A stretch of DNA of 56,131 bases from CAJOLV01 sp045631885 (GCA_045631885.1 JAZQVN010000001.1:1-56131), one strand, 5' to 3'; positions 8,439 through 18,397 are shown, numbered from the stretch's first letter. Notes: generated by a model from the letters alone, not told the origin. Numbers and translations: made by a program.

Positions 8439-9884
8439 TTAATCTTCAGCTTCACCGATGCCTTCTAAGCCTCTTGCGTTAGAAGTTTTACTATTTTTAA
8501 TGTTCTTCACAAAGATGAAGATAACTGATGCGGTTGATGTAGCGATAATCGCATAGATTGGTAAGAAACTCCATTCAATACCATCCACTCTGAGTAATAA
8601 ACCTAAGAGCATTGGGGTAATTGTTTGAGCCATCATTGAGGCCATGTAATAATAGCCAGTGAATTGACCAATTTTCTTTTTGGAACAAAGTTCCACGACC
8701 ATTGGGAATGAGTTGATGTGGACTAAAGACATACCAAATCCTTTTAATCCCCAAACAACATATAAATACCATGGGAAACTATAGTAACCTGTATCTTCAT
8801 TAAAGGCACCTTTACCAATGGCGTTTTGACAAATTAACCACATGACTAAGCCTAATAATGTTAAGGCTAAACCAGAAACGATTGACCATTTACGACCAAT
8901 CTTATCAGCAATAATTCCACCGATGGCAAAGCCAACGACTGAACCAACACCACCGATGATGGTCATGATCATGTTACCAGCGGAACTCGTTGATAAGAAG
9001 TTACGGGAGTAGTTAATCATGAATGTGGAGATGCCGTTATCTGACATAAACCAGAAGAATTCAGCGGCTAAGATGAGGATGAGCATGATTAAGTTTGCTT
9101 TGCTCATTGGTTTTTCATCATCGTGTTCAACTGAATCCGCAACCGCAGCGACCTTTTCGCCTTCAGCGATTTCATCTGCTAATTTGGCTTCTAATTCGTT
9201 TTCTCTGACATTGAACGCTAAAACGACCGCGGAAATAACCATCAAAACCGAGGCGATAATGAATGGCATTTCAATTGCCCAGACGTTATTTGTTGCCCAA
9301 GTTTGTTTACCTTCACCTAAATAATCGGTGAGAACAAAGACGATACCGACGACTGTGGCAAATGCACCACCGATATAACCCATAATATTAATGATACCAT
9401 TAGCTTTACTACGTAAAGGCTTTGGTGTTAAGTCTGGCATCAAGGCCACGGCTGGATTACGATACATCATCGCAAAGCAGACAACTACTGCCATCATCAC
9501 AATTAAACCAGCGAGGTTATGCATGTGATAGAAAACAGGAATAAGCGGGAATGTGACTGCGCAGACAAGTGTTCCTACTAAAATATAAGGCATACGTTTG
9601 CCTAATCTTGTATGTGTCTTATCCGATAATCGACCAAATATTGGCATTAAGATTAACGCCGCTAAGTTATCGATTGCCATCATGATACCAACGAGATATT
9701 GGACTTCTTTAGAGTCTGTTGCACCCATCTTTTCCATGAATAATTTTTCAAGGAATGTTGGACACCATGAATCGTAGACTTGCCACAACAACAAGATTCC
9801 GAAGAAAGCAAAGCCGATAATAAAGGTTCTCTTATACGATAATTTGAACCCATGACTAGCTGTGCTTGTAGCTTGTTTTTCCAT
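8439..9884 (-). CDS. MFS sugar/cation symporter (SLC45/GPH-like)
   Basis: 481 aa with about 12 membrane helices. The loop motif GRLSDKTHTRLGKRMPYILVG (start of the second loop) is typical of the SLC45/maltose-type and GPH sugar symporters, as is ADKIGRKW in the second half. A long charged loop (residues about 240-260) joins the two halves. The substrate cannot be read from sequence; a glycoside or a glycerophosphodiester are both possible given the downstream GDPD gene. AAGGAGAACTTTT upstream of ATG 9884 is a good ribosome site. Confidence 0.85.
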   Translation of the reverse strand: MEKQATSTASHGFKLSYKRTFIIGFAFFGILLLWQVYDSWCPTFLEKLFMEKMGATDSKEVQYLVGIMMAIDNLAALILMPIFGRLSDKTHTRLGKRMPYILVGTLVCAVTFPLIPVFYHMHNLAGLIVMMAVVVCFAMMYRNPAVALMPDLTPKPLRSKANGIINIMGYIGGAFATVVGIVFVLTDYLGEGKQTWATNNVWAIEMPFIIASVLMVISAVVLAFNVRENELEAKLADEIAEGEKVAAVADSVEHDDEKPMSKANLIMLILILAAEFFWFMSDNGISTFMINYSRNFLSTSSAGNMIMTIIGGVGSVVGFAIGGIIADKIGRKWSIVSGLALTLLGLVMWLICQNAIGKGAFNEDTGYYSFPWYLYVVWGLKGFGMSLVHINSFPMVVELCSKKKIGQFTGYYYMASMMAQTITPMLLGLLLRVDGIEWSFLPIYAIIATSTASVIFIFVKNIKNSKTSNARGLEGIGEAED

Positions 9885-9909
9885 AAAAGTTCTCCTTTAT
9901 GTTTACGAG

Positions 9910-10701
9910 TTATTTTTCTAATAAACTCGGTAAATCCTTAATAGAATCTAAAATATATGTCGGTTTATGTTCATATTTCTCGATATCTTCCATTGATGAT
10001 TCTCCTGATAAAACACAAAGAGTATCAACATTAGCGTTCACACCAACGAGGATATCGGTATATAAACGATCACCAACCACCAAGATTTCTTCTTTGGTGA
10101 CATTAAATTGTTTGGCTAAATAATCAATGATTTCTGGATTTGGTTTCCCCATCACTGTCGCTCTTTTACCAGTGCAGAGATAAATCCATTCACACATTCC
10201 ACCACAATCAGGGATATATAAGCCGCCTTCAATTGGGCAGCGGTAATCACCATTCGTGGCGATAAATGGAATATCTCTAGTTTCTAAATATAAGCAAGCA
10301 TCTTTTAATTCTTGATAAACAAGTTCAGTGGAGAATCCAGCGATAACCGCGTCAATCTTATTATCTTCTTTATATTCCTTAATTAGATTAAAGTGTTTGA
10401 CTAGTTTATCTTTGAGGCATTTATTACCGATAACAAAGATGTCTTTAACACCTTTATCTTTTAGATAAGATATTGTTACTTCAGTGGATGAATAGAAATT
10501 ATGAATTAAATCACATTCAATACCAAAGTTAGTCATTTTTTGATGATAGAATTCTAGATCATGGGATGAATTGTTAGTGAAAAAGATATATTCGATATTG
10601 TGCTTTTTGAGGTAATCAAAAGTCTCAAGCGCACCATCAAATAAATCCTTGCCTAAATAGATGGTTCCATCCATGTCGAAGATGATAAGTTTCTTATCCA
10701 T
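9910..10701 (-). CDS. HAD-IIA phosphatase, NagD/p-nitrophenylphosphatase type
   Basis: 263 aa, the usual length for NagD-like enzymes. HAD motif I DMDGTIYLG with nucleophile Asp9, motif II FFTNNSS, the cap domain in the middle (HAD-IIA order), motif III MGKPNPE and motif IV VVGDRLYTDI are all present. It probably dephosphorylates small sugar or nucleotide phosphates in the cytoplasm; the substrate is unknown. It stands alone, read towards the MFS gene. Confidence 0.9.
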   Translation of the reverse strand: MDKKLIIFDMDGTIYLGKDLFDGALETFDYLKKHNIEYIFFTNNSSHDLEFYHQKMTNFGIECDLIHNFYSSTEVTISYLKDKGVKDIFVIGNKCLKDKLVKHFNLIKEYKEDNKIDAVIAGFSTELVYQELKDACLYLETRDIPFIATNGDYRCPIEGGLYIPDCGGMCEWIYLCTGKRATVMGKPNPEIIDYLAKQFNVTKEEILVVGDRLYTDILVGVNANVDTLCVLSGESSMEDIEKYEHKPTYILDSIKDLPSLLEK

Positions 10702-10756
10702 ATAATAATGTATCTATATTCTACCACTAATAAGTGATAGAAATAATGATTTATTT

Positions 10757-11323
10757 TTATTTGTAGTATTTATCCGTACCCCCATAACCGGTGATAATCT
10801 TGTTCTCTCTAGTTTTATTGATGAAATTGGTTAGCCTTTTCTTGAACTCTTCTGGTCTATTTCTTGCCGCATCAATATAGGCAATTCTAATTCTTTTATA
10901 TGAATCACTGAAGGATAAATAATTTTGCCAAGCAACTTTGTCTTTTTTGATTTCAGAAATGATATCTTTTGGGAAAACAAAAGGAATTTCTATAATTTCC
11001 CTGACAATTTCCCTATATTTTGGATGAATTAGATTTTGTTCATATAAATAAATGAGTCTTTCAATGTTTAATCTAGAGAATTCACTGCCTTTTCTTCGTG
11101 GTGTAAATCTACGGAGGTTATGATTCTCGTCTAAAGTGCCCGCAACTCCATCGATCCAATTGAAGCAAAGGGCCTCTTCAACAGCGTCGTTATAAGTCAC
11201 TCCTACTTCTCCAGAAGCTAACGTTGGAAAGACAAACCAAATCTCTTTTTCGGTTTCAAAATGTTGATTAAGCCAATCTCTCCAATCTTCACGATTATGA
11301 AAATAGACAATCTTTTTATCCAT
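10757..11323 (-). CDS. YdeI/OmpD-associated family protein
   Basis: 188 aa. It matches the YdeI family in its start FHNREDWRDWLNQH, the core YNDAVEEALCFNWIDG and the segment FTPRRKGSEFSRLN. Members are small cytoplasmic proteins of unclear function, some linked to protection against peptides or bacteriocins; no reaction is known. No strong ribosome site is visible before ATG 11323. It is divergent from the membrane protein at 11387. Confidence 0.85.
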   Translation of the reverse strand: MDKKIVYFHNREDWRDWLNQHFETEKEIWFVFPTLASGEVGVTYNDAVEEALCFNWIDGVAGTLDENHNLRRFTPRRKGSEFSRLNIERLIYLYEQNLIHPKYREIVREIIEIPFVFPKDIISEIKKDKVAWQNYLSFSDSYKRIRIAYIDAARNRPEEFKKRLTNFINKTRENKIITGYGGTDKYYK

Positions 11324-11368
11324 GTGTCTATGATATATTAAATTATTTTATTTATATAGTATTTAGGG

Positions 11369-11377
11369 TGTTATAAT
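11369..11377 (+). promoter_or_regulatory. Extended -10 promoter of the Pr6Pr-like gene
   Basis: TGTTATAAT is a TG-N extended -10 with a perfect TATAAT at 11372-11377. The ATG follows nine bases later at 11387 with no Shine-Dalgarno sequence, so the leader would be only two or three bases. Confidence 0.5.
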
Positions 11378-11386
11378 GATTTCTAC

Positions 11387-12025
11387 ATGAAATTATCTAG
11401 AATAATCATCTCTGGTTTTATCGCAGTGACTAGCATCGCTGTTCTTATTTATCGAGTTTTTATTGGCTTCGATTTTTTTACTGGAGGGATTGTTCGCCCG
11501 TTTGATGTTGAATATCTTAAATATTTCACTTCATTAAGCAATTTCTATAATGGCTTTGTTTTCTTGTATGTTTTCATTTTGTCACTAAAACATTTTAAAG
11601 ATGATAATTATCAATTTAGTAAACCCGCGAAGATTTTAATCTTATCCGCGGTTTCTAGCGTCGCCATTACTTTTATCGTGACAGTGACCTTCCTTAATTT
11701 CTCGCTTCCAAATCCTGAAATCTTATATCAATATGAAATATTGTTTTTCCATATTATCAACCCTCTTTTGTCTGTTGTGTTATTTATCTTCCTATTGCCA
11801 GGAGAAAAGATTTCTTTGAAAGAGTCATTATTCGGCACTATTCCATTAGTCCTTTATTCTATTTTCTACACCATTTTTGTTTTTACAGGTGTATGGACAG
11901 ATCATTATAATTTCACATTAGGTGGTCATTATTGGGCGATATTTATCGCTTTACCAATAGTGCTCGGCGTTTCTTTCCTTTTTAACTGGGGATTATCAGC
12001 ATTAAATGCTAAATTAAGTAAATAA
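11387..12025 (+). CDS. Six-helix membrane protein, Pr6Pr-like
   Basis: 212 aa with about six hydrophobic segments. The order of features (FDVEYLKYFTSLSNFYNGFVF after the first helix, later HIINPLLSVVLF and GGHYWAIFIALPIVLG) matches the Pr6Pr family of membrane proteins, related to the AIG1/FAR-17a group. No function is established in bacteria. The next gene follows after 13 nt, so the two are probably cotranscribed. The start is near-leaderless. Confidence 0.65.
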   Translation: MKLSRIIISGFIAVTSIAVLIYRVFIGFDFFTGGIVRPFDVEYLKYFTSLSNFYNGFVFLYVFILSLKHFKDDNYQFSKPAKILILSAVSSVAITFIVTVTFLNFSLPNPEILYQYEILFFHIINPLLSVVLFIFLLPGEKISLKESLFGTIPLVLYSIFYTIFVFTGVWTDHYNFTLGGHYWAIFIALPIVLGVSFLFNWGLSALNAKLSK

Positions 12026-12038
12026 GAAGGGGTTATTT

Positions 12039-13271
12039 ATGAAAGAGAAGAAGACAAAAAAAGAAATTAAAGAAGAACCGGTCGAAGAACTTCCCGCTCA
12101 AAAAGTTAGCGAAGGTAATTCTGTTGCGTTATCTGAATACGATCACAAAAGGATAGATAAAGACATGAAATTTCATGGTCCTTTATCATATCGTTATTTA
12201 AGACTCATTGCTTGGATATCAATGTCCGTCATGTTCATCTGTTTGTTTTTGGGTCTTTGTGTAAACCTCAAAAGCGTTTTAGGTGAAGTTACTCCAGAAA
12301 CGGAAGAAGCATTTGCAACCGCGGCAAACATCATGTCTTTCTTTGCAGAATTACCACTTCCACTATTCTTGATTGCTAATATGACTATAATCTTGCAGCG
12401 AAAGAACAATTATAAGAAACTCATTCTCACTTATGGAAGAATCCTCTTAGCGATTTATCTCGGGTTCTTATTTGTCTATTACCACTATATCGTTATCGCT
12501 TTAATGCGAATCGGAGGAGTTTCTTTTTTACAAGCTCGCGAAGCTTCAATTGAATTATTTACTGAACTCGGAAAACAAAGTGGTTTAGTGGTCAACGTTT
12601 TCGTCGATTTATTCTGCTGCGTTTTCATTATGTTCTTTATTGATTACACCCCAAAGAAGTTCTTCCAAGGAAAGAAAATAATCTTGTTTAGATTATTAGT
12701 CCTCATCCCAATCTTATATGAAATAGGCTCTGCAACGATGATGGGCTTACTAGGTATGAACGCTATCTTTGCAGATTTCACCTTCTCTTTACCTCCAGAA
12801 ATCTTACCTCTTATTGGTAAAAAGCCGCTTGGCATGATTATCGCTTTCGTCTTCTTCTGTATCTATATCAAAATACGTGAAAAGAGATATTTGAAAAAAG
12901 GCGGAACACCTGAAGGATACCAATTATATATCCGTACAAACCGCAACTCCTTTAGATTCTCGGTGATGATGGCAGTTACTTTCCTCATCATCGGTATATT
13001 GGATGCAGCTATTTTAATTGTTGCTATTGCAATATTGACTTCGACAGTTGGTGGCGGGCAAGAAGCATTTTTGGAAATCGCGGTAAATGTTTTAATGAAC
13101 TTCACCATTGGTAAATCAACGTGCTTAATCTTAGTGATTCCAATAATCTTGCTATTCTCTTACACTAAGACTCACGCAAATGGTCAGATAGATAAGATCA
13201 TTCCAATTATTGGAATTGGATTAGTGATATTCTCGATTATAGAAACATTATTCTTCGGGTTATTATTCTAA
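12039..13271 (+). CDS. Polytopic membrane protein of unknown function
   Basis: 410 aa. A charged N-terminal tail rich in Lys and Glu (residues 1-50) is followed by about nine membrane helices. There is no transporter signature I recognise, and no periplasmic domain. AAGGGG before ATG 12039 is a good ribosome site. It lies 13 nt behind the Pr6Pr-like gene and ahead of a terminator, so the two form an operon. Confidence 0.75.
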   Translation: MKEKKTKKEIKEEPVEELPAQKVSEGNSVALSEYDHKRIDKDMKFHGPLSYRYLRLIAWISMSVMFICLFLGLCVNLKSVLGEVTPETEEAFATAANIMSFFAELPLPLFLIANMTIILQRKNNYKKLILTYGRILLAIYLGFLFVYYHYIVIALMRIGGVSFLQAREASIELFTELGKQSGLVVNVFVDLFCCVFIMFFIDYTPKKFFQGKKIILFRLLVLIPILYEIGSATMMGLLGMNAIFADFTFSLPPEILPLIGKKPLGMIIAFVFFCIYIKIREKRYLKKGGTPEGYQLYIRTNRNSFRFSVMMAVTFLIIGILDAAILIVAIAILTSTVGGGQEAFLEIAVNVLMNFTIGKSTCLILVIPIILLFSYTKTHANGQIDKIIPIIGIGLVIFSIIETLFFGLLF

Positions 13272-13292
13272 AAAGTATTTATATAATAAATA

Positions 13293-13327
13293 AAACGACA
13301 AACCGTGATGATTTGTCGTTTTTTATT
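13293..13327 (+). terminator. Bidirectional terminator
   Basis: AAAACGACAAA (13293-13303), a nine-base loop and TTTGTCGTTTT form a stem followed by T residues on the plus strand. On the minus strand it is followed by TTTTATTTATT, so it can also end the tRNA pair reading the other way. Confidence 0.8.
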
Positions 13328-13332
13328 CTATT

Positions 13333-13423
13333 TGGCGGAGAATTAGGGATTCGAACCCTAGCAGGACTTGCATCCTCTATCGGTTTTCAAGACCGACCCC
13401 TTCAACCACTTGGGTAATTCTCC
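13333..13423 (-). tRNA. trnS: tRNA-Ser (UGA)
   Basis: 91-nt class II tRNA. Acceptor GGAGAAT pairs with ATTCTCC, the anticodon loop CTTGAAA gives UGA, a long variable arm (GAGGATGCAAGTCC) is present, and GCCA ends it. It lies two bases after the CAU tRNA, in the same orientation. Confidence 0.95.
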
Positions 13424-13425
13424 AT

Positions 13426-13502
13426 TGGTGGACCATCCAGGACTTGAACCCGGAACATAACGGTTATGGGCCGTCCACTCTAACCAATTGAGTTAATGGT
13501 CC
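13426..13502 (-). tRNA. tRNA with CAU anticodon, probably tRNA-Ile2
   Basis: 77 nt with encoded CCA. Acceptor GGACCAT pairs with ATGGTCC; the anticodon stem GACGG/CCGTT holds loop CCCATAA, giving CAU. The acceptor start GGACC and the ACGG-CATAACCGT arm resemble the Bacillus tRNA-Ile that reads AUA after lysidine modification, more than elongator or initiator Met tRNAs. Assignment between Ile2 and Met is therefore an inference. Confidence 0.85.
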
Positions 13503-13570
13503 GCTTATCGCGCAATAAATAAATTACACGATAGTTCGCTTACTTTCAATTAAAATTAATTGTTTTCTTT

Positions 13571-15247
13571 TTATTTTTGGGTGATGACAACTTTTGCTTG
13601 TGCATCACTGCCATTACCGGAAATGGTAATGTTTAATGAATAATTGATAGAACTTCCATTATCTAATTTTGTCCCGTTAGCGAATTGAGAGGAGAAACTA
13701 GATAAATCGTATGAGCTCTCTTTAATTCCAAACAAATCATCGTTTGAAATGGTGTCTTTTGAATTGTATGTCGCTCTTGTGTTGTTTCTAATTAATTGGA
13801 GGAGACGATATTTATCATATTGTCTTCCTAAAACAGAACCATAGTCATCACTACCTGGTGAATTTGTAAAGGCAGTAATAACACCATATGAATCGATAGC
13901 GCCTTTAGCAGCTGGATCTGGATTGTTGGTTATATCACTTGCTGAATAAACTGGATAACCTTGATAATCGGTTTCGTAACAATTAACTAAACGCGCATCA
14001 ACGTGCCACATGCGAATGCCTGTCGCGGTAGGTCCATACTCACCATAACCACTATAAACATATGAACAATCAAATTCATTCAATCCTGTTGGTGAATATA
14101 ATTCTAATAGAATATATTCATCAAATGGAGAATCATATGAATTCCATCTTGGAGTAATTAAGATTAAATCTCTAGTTTTTTGGAATGTTCCGATGATAAT
14201 TTCATCACTGCCACTTATGACATATGGTGAAGCCCAGCCAAAAGCAAATACGGAGAATGGATCATGACCACCGACATTATAATCTTGCATAGAGAATCCA
14301 CCAGATGGGCAGATTTCATTTCTTTCATGGTTGTAATTGTAATAATCATCTAATCCAAAAACGTGACCCATTTCATGGATATATGTATGGGCATCAACAC
14401 TACAATGTGATGTGTCGCCATAACCAAAACTGCTCTTTCCGGTTCTAGCCATTGCATCAGAGCCATTGCTGTACATGAAGTCATAACTTGCCCAGAAATA
14501 AACGTTTGGTTGTGGATTTAATTTACTGGCGTTATCTTCTTGAACCCAATAACAATATGCCCATAAATTATCGTAATCATTACTTAGACTCATATAATTT
14601 GGTGCGGCATAGATTAGCATGACGCCATCTAGCCAACCATTACCATCTGAATCATAATTAGTTCTACTATCACTGGAATGATTTTCAAAATACCAATTAA
14701 CGGCGGAGTTGACTAAACTTGGCGTTTTGGTTTGATATTCATTTTCGGTGCCATAATAGGAATAGCTTTTACTTACTTCGTACCAATCAGTAACTACACC
14801 ATTAAGAGTAACTTTGTTATTTGATTCTTCTTCGTAGAAAGTTTTAACACTTCTCCATCCAGTTTCATCGTTAGAGCCTAAATAAGCTTTTTGGATATCA
14901 TTACGGACAGCATCTTTACTTCCACTAGCAATAAATGTACTGGAATCAGAGAACCAAACTGGGATAATTAAAAGTTTTGGGCTACCAGTTGTTGGACAAT
15001 AATCAATGGTATAAACATTGTTGTTGCCGATATCTTTATAGGTATGTTTAGGAGTGATTTGTGTTGCTTCAGTAACAGCTGGACCTAAATCGGTATCTGG
15101 GTTAGATGGGGTTGGTGGAGGGGTAATTGGTGTGGTTTCTCCACCAGGGGTATTATCATTTATAAAATCGATTAAAGCATCACAACCAGTAAGGGTGAAT
15201 GCAGTTGCCGCTAAACCGAATAATAATGCGAGTTTTTGTTTTTTCAT
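13571..15247 (-). CDS. M6-family metalloprotease lipoprotein
   Basis: 558 aa. Signal peptide with lipobox LTGC (Cys22), then a Pro/Thr-rich linker (30-60), then an M6 peptidase domain with the zinc motif HEMGHVFGLD at 291-300 (His291, His295, Glu292, Asp300). This is the immune-inhibitor-A type of secreted zinc endopeptidase. It should sit on the cell surface and degrade extracellular proteins. The C-terminal 150 residues look like a beta-rich accessory domain. It is a single gene with its own promoter. Confidence 0.92.
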   Translation of the reverse strand: MKKQKLALLFGLAATAFTLTGCDALIDFINDNTPGGETTPITPPPTPSNPDTDLGPAVTEATQITPKHTYKDIGNNNVYTIDYCPTTGSPKLLIIPVWFSDSSTFIASGSKDAVRNDIQKAYLGSNDETGWRSVKTFYEEESNNKVTLNGVVTDWYEVSKSYSYYGTENEYQTKTPSLVNSAVNWYFENHSSDSRTNYDSDGNGWLDGVMLIYAAPNYMSLSNDYDNLWAYCYWVQEDNASKLNPQPNVYFWASYDFMYSNGSDAMARTGKSSFGYGDTSHCSVDAHTYIHEMGHVFGLDDYYNYNHERNEICPSGGFSMQDYNVGGHDPFSVFAFGWASPYVISGSDEIIIGTFQKTRDLILITPRWNSYDSPFDEYILLELYSPTGLNEFDCSYVYSGYGEYGPTATGIRMWHVDARLVNCYETDYQGYPVYSASDITNNPDPAAKGAIDSYGVITAFTNSPGSDDYGSVLGRQYDKYRLLQLIRNNTRATYNSKDTISNDDLFGIKESSYDLSSFSSQFANGTKLDNGSSINYSLNITISGNGSDAQAKVVITQK

Positions 15248-15273
15248 AACGCTTCTCTTTTCTTCGCTATTAT

Positions 15274-15301
15274 TTTATAAAAAATAAGTCTCTTTAGTCA
15301 A
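15274..15301 (-). promoter_or_regulatory. Promoter of the M6 protease gene
   Basis: On the minus strand TTGACT (15301-15296) and TATAAA (15279-15274) are 16 bases apart, a good sigma-70-type promoter about 25 nt before the ATG. It is the clearest two-box promoter in this part of the window. Confidence 0.6.
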
Positions 15302-15353
15302 TCGCAACGAAAAGTGTTCACAAACAATAACAAAAAAGTTAATCTTTTTATGT

Positions 15354-16547
15354 ATGAAAATGGTTAGACAAGTTCTCGCGGCTATTAGAAGAGCGGATCA
15401 GACATATAATTTGATTAATCACGGCGACAAAATTGTCATCGGTTTATCAGGTGGCAAAGATAGCGTTGTTCTTTTATATTGTTTGTCTTTATATCAAAAG
15501 TTTTCACACACTGATTTTGTTATTCAACCAGTTACTTTGGATTTAGGTTTTGATGGATTTGATTCAAAAGGTTTAGAAGAGTTTTGTTCTTCTCTTGGAT
15601 TAACTTTAAAGGTGGAAGACGCTAGAGAAGTCTATCCAATTTTGTTAAAACAAAAAGAATTACAAAACTTAAAACACCTTCCTTGTTCTATCTGTTCGAG
15701 AATGAAAAAAGCATCGATTAATAAAGTGGCTAATGAATTAGGTTTCAACAAAGTCGCGTTTGCCCATCATGTTGATGACGCGATGGAAACACTATTTATG
15801 AACGCGATATATGGTTCTAGAATCGCAACATTCTCACCAAAGATGCATTTGGAAAATGCAAATATTGATTTCATTCGACCATTAATTCTCACGCATGAAA
15901 AACAAATACAAGCTTTGATTAGAGAAGAAAATTTGCCTGTTTTTGAATCCCATTGTCCTGCGGATAAAACCACCACTAGAGAAGATATCAAAACAATTCT
16001 CGCGGATTTATATCATAAATACCCATCATCAAAAGAGAACTTTGTAACTATGTTAAGTAATTATCAACAAATGGATGTTTGGGGAAATGAAATCTATCTT
16101 CAAGTTAATCAAGATGGTTTGAATTTAAAACCAGTAGTCACTCCGATTGATGAATGGAGAGTAATCGATATCAGGCACAAGGTGTTCCGTATCGAACAAA
16201 ATGTTCCTTATGAAGAAGATGAAATAGAAAAAGAAGAATTAGAATCCTACACTTATCTTATTTGTTTACACGAGAAGGCAATTGGAACAATTAGATATCG
16301 TCAAACCGAAGAAGGATATAAGATAGAAAGATTCGCTATTCTTAAAGAATATCGCGGTCATGGATACGGGAAAGAAGTATTTGATTATTTCACGAACATG
16401 ATTGGAGCGAGACATAATCCGTGTAAAATATATTTTAATTCGCAATTATATATAAAAGACTTATATAGTCAGCTAGGATTTATAGAGGAAGGAGAGGAAT
16501 TTATCGAAGCGGGAATTAAACATATTAAAATGTTTAAAAATTACTAA
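15354..16547 (+). CDS. TtcA-like tRNA thiolase fused to a GNAT acetyltransferase
   Basis: 397 aa. Residues 1-250 are a PP-loop ATPase of the TtcA group: SGGKDS at 32-37, the pair CSIC (Cys111, Cys114) and a third Cys201 in ESHCPADKT, matching the residues that hold an iron-sulfur cluster in TtcA-type 2-thiolation of tRNA. Residues 262-397 are a GNAT domain with the acetyl-CoA loop RGHGYG (334-339) and the tail LYIKDLYSQLGF. The join is in one open frame with no internal stop. The tRNA position and acetyl acceptor are unknown. No strong ribosome site is visible. Confidence 0.88.
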   Translation: MKMVRQVLAAIRRADQTYNLINHGDKIVIGLSGGKDSVVLLYCLSLYQKFSHTDFVIQPVTLDLGFDGFDSKGLEEFCSSLGLTLKVEDAREVYPILLKQKELQNLKHLPCSICSRMKKASINKVANELGFNKVAFAHHVDDAMETLFMNAIYGSRIATFSPKMHLENANIDFIRPLILTHEKQIQALIREENLPVFESHCPADKTTTREDIKTILADLYHKYPSSKENFVTMLSNYQQMDVWGNEIYLQVNQDGLNLKPVVTPIDEWRVIDIRHKVFRIEQNVPYEEDEIEKEELESYTYLICLHEKAIGTIRYRQTEEGYKIERFAILKEYRGHGYGKEVFDYFTNMIGARHNPCKIYFNSQLYIKDLYSQLGFIEEGEEFIEAGIKHIKMFKNY

Positions 16548-16564
16548 TTTGATAAGACAATATT

Positions 16565-18397
16565 ATGGCAGAAGCATATGATGACATCCTCGAGCCGAGG
16601 AAAAAATATCTCAATGAATTAGAGAGAACACATCGTGACAACGTAGAACAGTATTTCCAAGAATTATTACAAGAAGCAAAGATCGATGGTAACGCGAACA
16701 AGAAAACTTGTGAACAAATCTATTCTTTAGAAGCACAGCTTAAAAAGTTAAAAGCTAAGCAATCAAGTAGTAGAGCTTTATTTGCTGGTGCAATTATTTT
16801 ATTTGTGCTTTTATTATTCACCGGTTTAATCATGGCAGCGATTGGCGGTAACTCCGCTCCAACAAATTCTCTTCTCGTGACATTCGGACTTCTTATTTCC
16901 TTCGGTGCAATCGCTTTCTTAGTTTTTGCAATTGTGAAAAAAGTTCGTAGCGGTAAAGCCATTGCAAAAGCAATTGAAAACATCACAAAACAAATTGAAG
17001 AGCTAAGACAAAAGGCATATGGCCAAATGGCGGCTCTCAATAATCTCTATGAATATAACATCTTCAACACATTGATGAATAAGACAACTCCATTAATCAA
17101 AATGGATAGAGTCTTTGACATGAGCAAGTATACTCAATTAATCGAAAAGTTCAAATGGGATGATAAAGATTATAAAAACGTCTCAACTTTATACGCTCAA
17201 TCAGGTTCTATTTTAGGTAACCCATTTATCTTGTGGCGTGAATATGAACAAACGATGTATAACAAAACTTATACAGGCAGTATTACTATCACTTGGACAG
17301 AAAGAGTGCCTTCTGGAGATGGTAAGTACACCACTAGAAGTAGAAGCCAAACTTTAACCGCCAGCGTAAGTAAACCAGCTCCAACCTATAGCACAAACAC
17401 AAGACTTATTTTTGCTAGCGAAGCGGCTCCTAAATTATCGTTCACTCGTGATATTCACAAGCATAATTATGATGAGAAATCTTTAGCAAAATATTTTAAA
17501 GAAGCCGAGAAACGCGTGGATAATTATGCAAAAGAGCATCCAAATTTCACTCCATTAGGAAATGATCAATTCGAAGATTTCTTCGGTGGATTAGATCGTG
17601 ATAATGAAGTCGAATACCGTTTATTGTTCACTCCACTAGCCCAAAAGTCTATGTTGGATTTATTAACCCACGATAAACCATATGGTGATGACTTCTCATT
17701 CTATAAAAATAAAATGATTAACACCATTAGATCGGACCACTCTCAAACAATTGATTATGATGGTTATCCAAGCATCTTCTATCATTTCGATTTAGAGAAA
17801 GCTCATGAGAACTTTGTTGAAAAGAATATGCAATATTTCCAAGGTTTATTCTTTGACTTAGCGCCTATTCTAGCGATTCCTTTATATCAACAATACCCAA
17901 CTAATGAATACATTTTTAATAAGAATAAATACAATAACTTCTCTCGCCATGTCAGCGAGACCGAAGCAAATAGATATGAAGAAAAATATTTTAGACCCGC
18001 TGATTGTGTCACTCCTCTTATCTTAAAGAGTCAGTTTGTGAATAAAGATGGTAATTCAGATACAGTTAATATCACCGCTCATGGGTTTAAAGGCATTGAA
18101 CATGTTGAGTATATCCGCAAGATGGGTGGAGATGGTCGTAGTCATGATATCCCGGTTCGTTGGATTGAATATCAACCAGTTCAAAAAGTCACACCATTTG
18201 TTTTACAAGATGTTGATTTATCAAGAAAAGAGTTCCAACGTTTAGCGGCAACAGGTGATTATCAACAATTTTTAAATAACAATGTTGCAAACGGTGCTAT
18301 ACTATGTTCGAAAGGTTTGTGCTCGTTTATCAACAAATCTTCAAATTACAGAGCTAGCATCTTAAAAGATGCAGTCAATAAAAATCTAAACAAATAA
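16565..18397 (+). CDS. Two-helix membrane protein of unknown function, paired with LemA
   Basis: 610 aa. A charged, probably coiled-coil N-terminus (1-72) is followed by two adjacent membrane helices (about 75-97 and 107-130) and a second helical stretch to about 165. A large soluble domain of about 440 residues follows, with no signature I recognise. Both ends should face the same side of the membrane. It sits 17 nt after the TtcA-GNAT gene and 21 nt before the LemA gene, so the protein probably works with LemA. Confidence 0.8.
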   Translation: MAEAYDDILEPRKKYLNELERTHRDNVEQYFQELLQEAKIDGNANKKTCEQIYSLEAQLKKLKAKQSSSRALFAGAIILFVLLLFTGLIMAAIGGNSAPTNSLLVTFGLLISFGAIAFLVFAIVKKVRSGKAIAKAIENITKQIEELRQKAYGQMAALNNLYEYNIFNTLMNKTTPLIKMDRVFDMSKYTQLIEKFKWDDKDYKNVSTLYAQSGSILGNPFILWREYEQTMYNKTYTGSITITWTERVPSGDGKYTTRSRSQTLTASVSKPAPTYSTNTRLIFASEAAPKLSFTRDIHKHNYDEKSLAKYFKEAEKRVDNYAKEHPNFTPLGNDQFEDFFGGLDRDNEVEYRLLFTPLAQKSMLDLLTHDKPYGDDFSFYKNKMINTIRSDHSQTIDYDGYPSIFYHFDLEKAHENFVEKNMQYFQGLFFDLAPILAIPLYQQYPTNEYIFNKNKYNNFSRHVSETEANRYEEKYFRPADCVTPLILKSQFVNKDGNSDTVNITAHGFKGIEHVEYIRKMGGDGRSHDIPVRWIEYQPVQKVTPFVLQDVDLSRKEFQRLAATGDYQQFLNNNVANGAILCSKGLCSFINKSSNYRASILKDAVNKNLNK

